From the NCBI GenBank assembly GCA_039566865.1, contig CM076944.1, positions 5,416,501-5,480,500 on the forward strand: a stretch of 64,000 nt of DNA, in the 5' to 3' direction. This document shows, piece after piece, positions 23,001 through 35,000 of this stretch; position 1 is the first letter of the stretch; each line of letters opens with the position of its first letter. Made by a program: the position numbers and the translations under genes. Source of the stretch: Aurelia coerulea. Lineage: Eukaryota > Cnidaria > Scyphozoa > Semaeostomeae > Ulmaridae. The notes beneath the pieces were generated by a model, which searched no databases, was not told the origin of the DNA, and saw only the letters and a list, made by a program, of their open reading frames with translations.

Positions 23001-26000
23001 CTTGTTTGCCACATATCTTCATCAAATAGATATCCAGCCATTGATAACGTTGAACGAAACGATCGATCTCAATCTCCAACTGTTATTCCATCAGAACTAA
23101 TGCTTTGTTTTTATTTTTACTTTAAAAAAAGAATCATTATCTATTTTACAATCCACCTCTGTTCTCGATAGTGCTTCAGGTCTTCCAACATATGCCACCT
23201 CGTTTGAAGGAATTAAGATGCACGGTGTGTTAAAAAAATTGCTCCAAGTTTAATTCTAAATTTATTATTTGCAACAATCTAAACGGGCTGCATGGTTAGA
23301 TAAACAAGTCTCTCAGATCTTGAATTAATTTTAGACACCAGAATCTTGCAAATCTGATGAAAATTAAGTGCGAAAGAAGCTTTTTAAAGATCAAGTTTGT
23401 ACGACAGCTAAAACCAAAGAGCATTAAGTACGATTTGTTTTGCAAAAAAGCTCGAAAATCGAGGAAAAGGAATGCTACCCAATGCCATATCAGAGCGAGC
23501 CAAATACGACTTAAAAGTAATTCAATTCTGGTAGCCACTGATAGCATTTACGTAAGGATGCAAGTATCCAAAATGAGCATTAATGAGAGACTTCAGTCAT
23601 TTTCAAATTTTGCTTGATAGAATTCCTCAAAGCTTGCATAACATTGAATCAATATCCGAGAATGTCGGGTTACAAAACGTTCTTTCCAAATTCCATTTGA
23701 CTTGCTCTTGCAATTTTCACAAAAATGCCATCTAGAAGCCTCTGGTTTCACCTTTTTTCTCGCAAACTTGAACTTCAAAAATTAGTAACTCCGTTTGTAT
23801 TCAGCGTATTTGCAATCTAGAATTAATTCAAAATCTTAGGTACGGGGTGATCTTACCATGGAGCCTGTTCATCACGTTTGAGAACCTACAATTTTTGCCC
23901 AGTCAGCCTGGTTTTTAATAAAATGGGGGTTTAGTTTTGCAATTTCTCAGCTAATAAGTTCTTAATCCACCAGGTTCTCGTATGCGGGTGCTTGCTGTAT
24001 TGACCTAAATGTCGAAGAAGTCTTTTGGGACCCCTTTTAGTCTTTGAGATTGGGTATTCATGAAGTCAGCAATGCCAAAAAGTGACCGGCAGTGACTACT
24101 GCTTGAAACATTCTCCTCAAAGCAAAACAGATTTTAAAAGCTCGTCAACAAATTTGCTAAGAAGAAACACATTATATCAACTCAATGAAAATGAAAAAAA
24201 TCACCTCAAAGTTATGTCTCTGTATTCTTCTCTCAATTTCCATGGTGTTTCAAATGGTGCACCAGGGCCAGAAAATAGTATGAGTTTCAAATTATATTTC
24301 AGACCTTGCGTAAGGAAAGTTCTGTGAGGAAAAAGAAATTGAATAAAGTATGGAAAAAAATTATCAAAAATTCAAAATAGGATTTACAAGAAATACCATA
24401 TGCGTAAAAGAAAAATGCTTAGACCTTTGCCAGTAGACTGATTATATGTTCGTAGGTTATCGCTATTGATAGGCTGATGGACGCTATAACTACGACTCAT
24501 GGACTTACGCTTCCAGAAACGGACATGGCCTAAATCACCTGCTATTTTTTCTCAAAACCATCGACCCTAAATCGCCGCAAAAAGTGGTTTTCCTGAAGTG
24601 CTACACTGCAAAACAAGCTATCAGTACTTAGATGAATGTTTCTTCAAGCTATTAAAGCAAAAAAATCCTACCCATAGGTGATATTTTGGTTGTTTGGGGA
24701 CGCAAAAGATCTCGTAAATTCGTTCGCTACTTTGAGATTTTGATCGTTGGAGCAGTTCAGTCGAACGCGTTGTTCGAATTCGTTTGTTTGCCTTTGGCGG
24801 GAAGTTCAAATTGAAGAAGAATCAGCCAATCCCATCAAGTTATTTCAAGTCTTGCATCCTGATTGGTCCAGGAACAAATTTGTTCCTGGCGAGAATTTCT
24901 TTGCCGTTTTGAGAAGAGTTAGTCCATAAGGCCCTTGACTGGAGCGACAACAACAACATTAATTCACTTCAATTAGATGAGCGTAAGTTGAGGGTCCTTA
25001 TGTAGTGAGGCTACTTTGCCAGCATGTAGCTTTTAAACTCATCATTGGATTCTAAAGGACTGATTATATTTGTGCAGCTACCGGGCGTCCCAAAAAAGTA
25101 CTCCCGTTTGAAAAATCACAAAATTTGATTACATGACCGATCTTCAATTTTCTTTTTCTGCCAAGTAGATCAAGGACCAAATTATTTTCCCAGACGTAGC
25201 TGATCTTGTAATTGGTTCAAAATTAGCAAATTTAGCTCTTTTAAGGGCTACCTGGTTTTGAATCAAAATGCAAAAAAGCATTTATGCTTGCTAGATCTAT
25301 TTCTTTGTGCATATAAAGCTTCTAGTTTGGTCATAAATGACAGAAAGAAATGCACACTATCATTGGAGACTTCGATGACGATGAAAAATCTGAAAGTTTC
25401 GACTGTTTTGTTGGCAAGATTGAGTATTTTGCTTTGAGAGTATAGCTCAAAATAAGTTTTTCAACGTGTAATTTTTCTATCGCGTTGCATCAAAAGCAAC
25501 AATTTTAGCATCTATAAATATTTTTGGGTCTTTGACAAAACAAGTCAAAAAGAGAATTTTATCAAAGGTTTGATAATCAATTTTTGGTAATTTTTTAAAC
25601 AGGAGTACTTTTTTGGGACACCGAAAAATGACATCAAAAAACATTTTTGCTCTACATAGTTTTTGGTCGTGCTCTAAAGCCAGCAACTCTCGATCTTCTC
25701 AAACAGCAGAAAAGTGAACAACAACATGGCGATAAATTTATGACTTACCTGTGTCCTAAGAAAGGAAATCTAAACAAGCCAGGTATTACAGCTTTGTTCT
25801 GCATTGCTATTAGGTAGTTTTTATGCCGCAGAATTCTGTGATAAATATCTGAAAACAAAAAGAACACGATTAGAAATTACAAATCATACGCAACATTAAA
25901 TGGTTGTTCATGTTTGGAGAGAAATGCCAGATAACTAACACATTATGAGGGATGTAATTTCCATCAAAAAGGCCGTAAAATTCAAAAAATTATCGTGCAA

Positions 26001-29000
26001 GATATTATTGCTATTTTCTTCCAAATGAATTGCTTGAAGAAACCATTAGGTACTTTGCCATAATTCTAGGAAGAACATTTTTCAAATGATAATGTTGGTA
26101 AACTATAAACCATAAAATCTACATATTCTTACTTTGGCCGAAAGGTCGAAGTATTTTTGTGATTTTTCTGGCCTTCTTACAAGCACTGGAAAAATTGGAA
26201 AATTCAAATTTAGAAAAACTTGATGGTTGCAAAATAACTGAAAGAGGCCTAAAATACTTGATCAAATCATAAAGGACTCCTCGCTCAGAACAACAGAGAA
26301 AATGCAATTTCCCATGGGTGAGAGATGTCGTCTGCACATTTATTGCCATGGGATTGAAAATCTTTGGTATCTGTTTGAAAATCTATGTCTTATTACTCTT
26401 GAGAGAGGTGAAACATCCGTGCGTATTGTTCTACGTGAGGAGAGTCTTAACCATCTGATAAAGTGTTTAGGCCCTTTTATAATCATTTTGCAAACATGAA
26501 CTTTTTGTAAAGTTGAATTAACCGGTATTTGCAGTGCTCGTAAGAAGACGAAAAAAATCACAAAAATACGTTGATCTTTTGGCTTTTAACTAGAACTGGA
26601 ATCATTCAAATCCATGAAGTACTTGTGGTGCTACGAATTTTCGAAAGTGGGAACTTCTTTCTGGCTCACCCGGTATTAGCGACCTGCAAAAACTGAGCAT
26701 TCCATGAACATTATATTGATTTTCCTCAAGCAGTTTAGAATTTATGGTGCTTTTAATATTTGTTAAATGAACAGATACAATGTAAAACGCTATAATTCCA
26801 AAACTGATAATGATATAAAAACTGCTCTCTCAGCAATCAAGGCAAATTAACTAAATTTCACTCAAAGCAATTCATTTTAGAATAACATTTTACATGAGGA
26901 ATTCAATAGTTTTGCGAAAATCATGGGTGGGGCCAGGAAGATCCGCAGCTTACTTACCAATGGTCCATTTTAGTCAATCATAGATGCAGATATGGCACAT
27001 AATAGTTCTACAATTTCATTCCCTCCAGAGATTAAAGGCAGTCTGTCCCCTCGATAATTTATTTCATCAAAAGAAAGAAAAGTTATTCACGCATAATTTT
27101 CATGGCCATAAAAATTACGCATGAATGACCTTGCCGTTGTTGAATAAAGAAAATTAGCGTAAATTTGTCGAATAGTCAATTGAGATCTTTATCGATTTTT
27201 TCATTCATCAAGGGGACAGACTGCCTTTAAAATGTATATTCTATTTATGATTCTTTGATAACAACGAGCAACTTTCTTTCGAATATCAATTACAAAAGCA
27301 GCACATGTCCGTTTAGACAAGAAGGTTGCAGTTTTTCTATTTCTTCCAGACTTACTTACCTAGGCTTTGCACCTTACAAACCAACTATGATGTAGATTGA
27401 AAAACAATCTGTCAGGCGTTCGAACGGCAAGCCAATAACAATTTGTGTGGTACGTACTGCCCTGAGATAAAACGTCTTCAAAACTCTGAAGATTTGAAGA
27501 TCTCCACAGAAATTGTAGATAAGTAACAAAAATCACGCAGCAAATGACCAAATGACACGAGACTGTTGTCAATTTCTGTGTTCGTAACAAGCAGAAAATA
27601 TGCATTGACTACTAAGCAAATATGGACAGTCTATAAAGTATATTTACGTCAGAAATAGCCTTTAAAAGATCCCGATCCTATCAAAACTCCCAAAATAGCA
27701 AAGGAGGTCAAAAAGGCAACTTTTAATTAAATGATCTAATATTCTTAGTTGCGGCAAATCCTACTCTGGCAGAAGTCCAAACATGTTTTCAAAATAACGT
27801 TGAAATAAATTTCTGCTGAAAAAGACTCGACCATCGACCTTGTTTCTAGTGGTAAATCTACTGGGGGACTCTGTTGGATCACCCTTACACAGTGGGCCCA
27901 TAATGGTAATTTTTGGAAATTTCATGATGTTTTGTGGAAGTAAAATCAAATTAATTTTCTGCCTATCTGGCCTGAAGAATGTGTCAAGATGGATGTAAAG
28001 ACAGAAAAGGTTAATTTTTAGTGAAAATGGTGAGACTTGGACCAATTTAACCCAAATATACCATATTTGGGCATTTTGCGTAAACACAAGAATATCAATT
28101 ATGGTTTAAGAACCACAAAACATAAGAAGTTGGTTCATAGCTTGTTTGAAGTGTATTTTTAAGACGAATTCAGAAATAGAAAACACTTTTTGTTTGATGA
28201 ATTTTTTATGGGGTCTGGGGCCAACTGACATGAGAGATGAATTTTATGGCAAATAAATTAAACAAACTTTATTTCAAATATGCGAGCGGACCAGTGTTGT
28301 GGTGCTGTGGTATAGTGTCGAAGGTGTTGTGGTGCAGTGGTATGATCCTCTGACATTGCAGCCAGAACAGTCAGGCGGACAGGGTTCGATCCTAGCTAAA
28401 GCCCCATCACTTCAGCGTCATGACAAGGGGTCGCGGACTCGATTAAGCCTATTTTACTTCTGCGATCCCAGCGCTTGGCACTAAAAACCGCAACTTCACC
28501 TTCACCTTCACCTTCACCTTCACCTTCACAATAGTAATGAACCATTCAGCACCTTGTCACAGACAATCCATATTTTCAGAAAAGGTGCAACTATTCCGTT
28601 CATAATTTTTGAAATACTTAAAGTTTAAGCTCAAATAATGGATACGAAAATGTTAGAAAATCGGCAGTTTTTTTTAAATACTTTCATGATTTTAAGTAAG
28701 AAGCATCATGATACTGAACAACAGATACTGAACATATTGATACATTGCAAGTAGATCTTTATGTGGATTAAAGCATTTTCAGCATGTTTCAGAAATTTTC
28801 CATGTTTTCTGAATTTTTGCCATTCATGTTCATTTGCAAACAGCTGTGAATTTTTGTTAAGAATAGATAAAGACAAAATTTAAAAAGAATTAGAAAGCCA
28901 AGAATCTCAGATTACTATATATGCATAGCATTTTATGATCGAAAATATTTCACTTTAGCCAAATTTCCACCTATGCCCCATTAGATGTAATCAAAACCTG

Positions 29001-32000
29001 ATTATATTACTGATCATGAAAATTTTGATGTGCATTTATGGTCTCATTTGGTCCTTCAAACAAATTCACCAAAGAAAATTCAAAGGTCGTTCAAATGTCA
29101 TTCAAATTGAAATCAGTCTCCCATCAGATGTTAGGCAAAATCCAAATGTTAGGCAAAAATCAGATGTTAGGCAAAATCAGATGTTAGACAAAAACCAGAA
29201 TGGTGGCATTCTTACCTAATTCAGTAAGTTCAGCTTTATGAACACACATGTGATGTATTCGCTGTGCTTCAATCAATTTCTGCTGAACATCATGCCATTG
29301 CATATTTTGAAGTTGACTCTGCAACGCAGAAATACAAAATGTTACATAATTACATGTTAAATTGTTTGAAAATGAAGCAACGGGGAACCTAACGGAGATT
29401 GCCAAGCACCGAATCTAAGACAGCATAATAAACTGAGACCCCATTCACACTAACACAGTTAAACCACCTTTAGCTCAACCAGGGTCTATTTCAACCAATC
29501 AGGTGAACTCGATTTGCTGGACTGACCAATCAGAACACAGTCAGAACACAATATTCGATAACCTGGTTTAGTTTCATTAAACTGGTTGACAGCCAGTACG
29601 CATGGGGTATAAATGAAAGAAAAAGTGCAGAAAAGACTTGTAACAAAAATTGGCCTACGCAGAACAAATTTGCAAGCATGAGCAGTGAAAAGAGCAATAG
29701 ACAATCCGTTATTTGATACTCGTCAAGTAAATATCTATAATTATTTCACACATGACAGGTTCCAGAAGCACTATGAGAGGAAATATTGAATACTATATCG
29801 CCAAAACTTTGAAACCCCGATTAAAATAGTTTCACTAGCCCCGCTTAACTAAAGATTGAGAATTTCGAGGATATAGTTATAAGTCATATAGTCCAACATT
29901 ATGTTTTGCCCTTGAAAGGTTCAGGTAATTTAATCTTTAAAGGGCATATGTCATGAACCTGATTGGTTTATGCAATATAATTATCTCTATTGTTTATTAC
30001 GAAGCACAGGATCGAGGCTAAATTTTCATTGCAATAAAATTCATGAAGCAGAAATAAAAAGTCACGAAATAATGGAATTCCACTCCAAACTTGTTTGAAA
30101 CATTAAAGACTCTGCGCTAACCAGCAGCCTTTGCATGCATTCTTTGTGAAACAAAATAAACAACATTCTCCAACCAAACTTGAGGACACGTGTAAGGTAT
30201 GCAGGTTGCAAAGGCCCCTTTGAGAATTGGAGAAAGTGAAATATCAATTTTTGGACCCTATGACTTTGTCTATGTTGAAAGCTCTATTCAGTTAGAGCTT
30301 GATGCAGTGATTTGTTTTGATATCAGAAAGAAAAACCCTGTTCTCATGCATAATGGCTGAAAGGAAGATCGGCATAGAAAAAATATAATACGTCGTATTG
30401 GCATTCTAAGATTAGCTCATGAGGTGAAGACTCGAAATACATTTGTAAACAAGTGGACGTTCTAGAATTGCAATATGGGATTGAACAACCTGCATTGGCT
30501 GCTGGTTAGCGCAGAGTCTTTAACCAATCGCTAACGTGACAGATGTCCTTTATCATAGGCCCAAACCCTTGGGCTGGACAACAGGCTAATGCCCTTGAAC
30601 TCCAACAGTCCAACAAAAGACCTCGCAATTGATGTGGACGCCATTATGAAATGATTGAATATGCAATGCACTCCCGGATAGCGAGGGTGTGTCAGATGTT
30701 GAAATATATGACCTCGCTATACCCACGGGGGGGGGGGGGTTCTTGGCCAAATTTTGGGAAGGGGTCTGCCGCGAGCATATTCAAAATGGTACCGTTGGCT
30801 AGACCAATTTGACCATTGTCTGGACCAATTTTTACGAAAATGGTACCCTTGGCTAGACCAAATTTGGCCATTTTTCCTGTGCCAATATTGTCAGATTTGT
30901 ACCAAATATGATATCATGACCGTTCGCTAGACCAGTATAGTCAAAAATGATACCCTTGGATAGACCGCTGTAGGCCAAAATTGCAAAAAAGGATACCCTT
31001 GGCTAGACTAGAAGTCTGAAAAAGTATACCCTTGCTCGCGGCATATCCCCAGGTACCGTTACTATGGAAGACCCCCCCCCCCCCCGTAGCTATACCAGAG
31101 CGCATTGCAGAATTAATCACTTACCAATGGCTTCCACATTGCTCAAAGATCTATTGTAAAGGATATGTCCCATACCATGTGGTTGTGGTTGTGGGTGTTG
31201 GAGGTTTACGGTTAAGGTGGATCTGCCCTTAAGGTGGCTCATTGCAAAAAAATCATAATTTCACAAACCAACGATAAGGTGGCTCATTACCAAGTAAAGA
31301 TAAGTTGAAAATACAAAAAATAGGTTAAGGTGGCTCGCTACTGGTAAAAGTTTCACACTGATACACACTTGGTGTCCATCGCTCCTGCCCAAATATACTA
31401 AAATGAAACGTTGCAGAATGTTCACAAACGGTTTACCGTTTTCAACAGCGCAACATAATGCTTTCTATATTTGCATTATATTCACGCGATAAATAAGTTA
31501 CTCCGTAGGTTAGGTGGTCTTTCAATGACACTTCACACATCAAAGATTGGTAAATCCACATCACATTTTAACTTGATTATAATCGGTTGGGTGTGCGGGA
31601 AAATTTGCGGTATGCTGATAAGGTTTACATGGTTAAAGTCTGGTTAGAAAAAGCTGACTAACATGTTGCATAAAAACAAACGTACAAAGTGCATTTATAC
31701 TGGGGTCCAAACATTCTATGGGGAGTGGTTCGAGTTAGTCACAACTTTGTAGGTTTATAACAATCGTGAATAGCTACAGTCTTGTCTCAAATTAGATGTC
31801 ACATGGAAATCCTTGCGAATAACAATAATTCAAATGTTTTGCACAAGTAATTTCGTGTTGTCGCAAATCTCACGTGACATCCAATTTGAGATGACTTTTA
31901 TTGAAACTTTGGCACTGGATGAGTTGTCTTCGTTATGTAACAACGCAACCAAATTCTAAAAAAGAATGAATACTATTTACATGTGCTGCTAGCCTGTGAA

Positions 32001-35000
32001 GTTCCCTTGCTTTTTCAAATTTTTTTCGGCCGTTCATAGGTTAATGTGCTGCCATCCATGGCGGGAAAACACAAAGTCATTTGGTCCCCACCATTGATGG
32101 CACTAACAATTCTACAGCTGATTTGGTAAACAAAAGCAAACGAAAAAAGGAACATAGGAGAGACAAGCCGAATTGAAAACCCTACACAAGAGGAAAATTA
32201 ATGTACCTAGCTTCTTAGTTTTCTCAAGGAATTAAATTGTAGCTTCCAAGAATGATGCTGTTAGGTAACAGAGTGCCATGGAGTCCAAAATGTAAACTCT
32301 GGCACGCTGCCTTCATACAAGTAAATGTTTTCAAACTGCAATGATCTAAGCGCTGCGTCACTAACATGAACTGAGCCTGTCCTATCTAAATTTGTGTGGC
32401 ATGCTGTATCTGATGTTTTCGATCGATGAAAATCATAGGAAAATAAACAGCGCGTGTTCTTCTTTAGAACAAAAGAACTTCTTTTGTTCTATGTTTAGAC
32501 TAGATCCCTGTCTCTCGGTTCACTTACTTTCCTGATGTTCTTTTTTTCATAAATTTCGATAAAAATGGCTTGAATTTGGGCAAAATTTCATTTTTGCGCG
32601 CGTCGTCCGTTTAGAATTCGATAAAAAACCTGCGAATGAAAATGAGCACTAAGGTCAACGTCCGCTGAACGGACACCTCGTTACGGCAGACAATGTTCTC
32701 TGATCCCTGCAAATACTACTGAAATTACTGTCCAGGGATGCTCTATCAAGCGGACACCTCTTTAAGGCGGACAGCAGACACAGTTGTATCAAACCAAAGA
32801 TCAAGCCAAAAGACAATAACCTCGATAGAGTGGACAAAGCTTAAACAACTTTGAATGAGCCAACAAGGAACTTCATTCAGGCTATCCTATTGCACAATTT
32901 TTACCAATCCTATTTCTATTTATCTCGGCAAATCTTGTTGGTTCAAATTTGATTAAACGCGAACGGATTGTTTTCGGCCACCAGGTTCGGTCTGTTAGGA
33001 CCACAGTTAATAACCTTCTTATCCTGAAAGATGGAACAAAAGCCCATTATAAAGGGGCTAGCAAGGGTGCGCAAGGAGTCTATGATTTACCCTTTACTAG
33101 ACTTATTACAGTGCGTCCCTAGTTTTCGCTCTGGCACAATTTCTACTTTAGAATATGAAAATCAAATGTGTCCATCATAATTTCAAATTTTCGTAGGACA
33201 GGGAGGCCCTCTCCTCGATTAGTTTACCTATTGAGAGAGCTCCTCCTTTGAGTAATTCCCTCCATACAATTTATTCTTTTCTCTGTATTTGTATATTGTA
33301 TTAATTTTCCGTACCAATGTATTAATTTTCTGTAATATTTTCTTTTTCCTTGCAGTTTAGTTAGCTGTTAGTATCGTAAATTATAAATTGTATGAAGCGA
33401 ATTTAAAATATATGAAACTGAAACTGAGCTCGCAATTACAAAACTTGTTTACTTATTTATTTATTGAGTAGAATTATTTTACCTATTTATCGAATTGAAT
33501 TGCTCACTCAAGCAGCGAGAAGGTTAAATTCAAAAATATAAAAACCGAGCGAAATTTACGACGAATTGTAATCAGTCTAAGCCTTTACACCGCCAACTTG
33601 CCCCAGGCCACTTCGCCAACTTGCTCCAGGCCATTTACAAACACTTTTGTCAAGTCGTCCCAGCCATTGGATAAATCATAACTATGGATAAATCACCCGG
33701 TCATTTAGGCCCAGTTACTCTTAAAGTTTAGTCATGTCGACACATCTATGTTTCGCTAGATTATGCTAGAGTTTTATCATCAATACACATTGTGTATCAG
33801 TAAAAGTATTGAGGTTATCATTCTGCTCTGATATTCACTTGATTTTCAAACTTTCGATTTTATCTTTTTGCTGCCGGGCAAATTTGAAGAATAAGGAGTT
33901 GGAAGAATGGCGAGTTGATTTGAAACCAGTAAGGGACTCAATACATGGTATCGGGTGCTCGCCAAAAAAGTAATCCATTGTAAAAATCACATAACTTCGA
34001 TTACACAGCCGATCATAGAAATTCGTGGATCTCTTCTGTCAAGGATTCAAAAAATGATAAAATGTTTGTTTTCATTGCTTAAAGGTGCAAAATCGACGGC
34101 TGGAAAACCTCATTCTTGAGCTATACTCCTTGTAAAACATCATCAATCTTGCCTAAGAGCCATCATCTTGAGATTTTTCATTATCCTTCGCGTTTACAAT
34201 GATAGTTCGTGTTTCTTTCTGACATTAATGACCAAACTAGAATCTTAATATACAAAGAGAAATTTGTCAGGTACCAATTCGGGCTTTTTGCAGTTTGCTT
34301 CAAAACAAGGCAACCCTAAGCAAAAATTTGCTGAGTAGAACAATAAAAAATCAGCTATACCTAGGAAAACAATTTGGTCTTTGGACTAATTGCCAAAATT
34401 TAAAGATTGGGTATGTAATCAAATTTTGGTGATTTTTCAACAGGAGCACTTTTTGGGACACCCGGTATTATCAAATTCGCTCGAGTATGCGTCCGCCGGG
34501 AATTAAAACCAATTAACGCCAAGATTTCTGGCATTAATTAGAGTTTTCCGCAACGTATACATTAGCCAATTTAAATTAAAAATTCGTTGTTACTTTCACC
34601 ATTTTATCATTATTAGAGCACATTTACAAACCCCGTATAAGAGAAAGTGCCACCCAGGTGTCCAAAGGAAATAGAGTCTGCAAAGTTCATTCTTCCAAAC
34701 ATCACACGAAGGAAACTTGAGGCAAATATGTCTTGACTGGGGTTGTCGAACGATTTGGTTTTTCAAATTCAGTTAAACATAACCAACTCAGATAATGTTT
34801 TCAAATACAATTAGTTATCAGACAACTTCCTTCAATACATGATTTGGTTATAGGCACCGCAAAATTTGTACCAAATGGCTACAGATAACATTTAATCCGA
34901 AACTAGTCTATTCAAGCGAAGCCGATTCCAGATAATTATTTACCAGGTGAGGCAAAACAAGCATCGGTGTTTAAAAACTCTATGTTTATGAAAAATCAAC

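Noticed and set aside
22796..23041. An ATG9 exon (because of DKDIWSVEHV)
   Set aside because: It lies between exons 7 and 8, whereas that block belongs well after exon 9, and no splice sites or phase fit.
27360..27605. ATG9 exon on the minus strand between exons 5 and 6
   Set aside because: Exons 5 and 6 already join directly through LTELDIYHRIL, and the frame here has no ATG9 motif.
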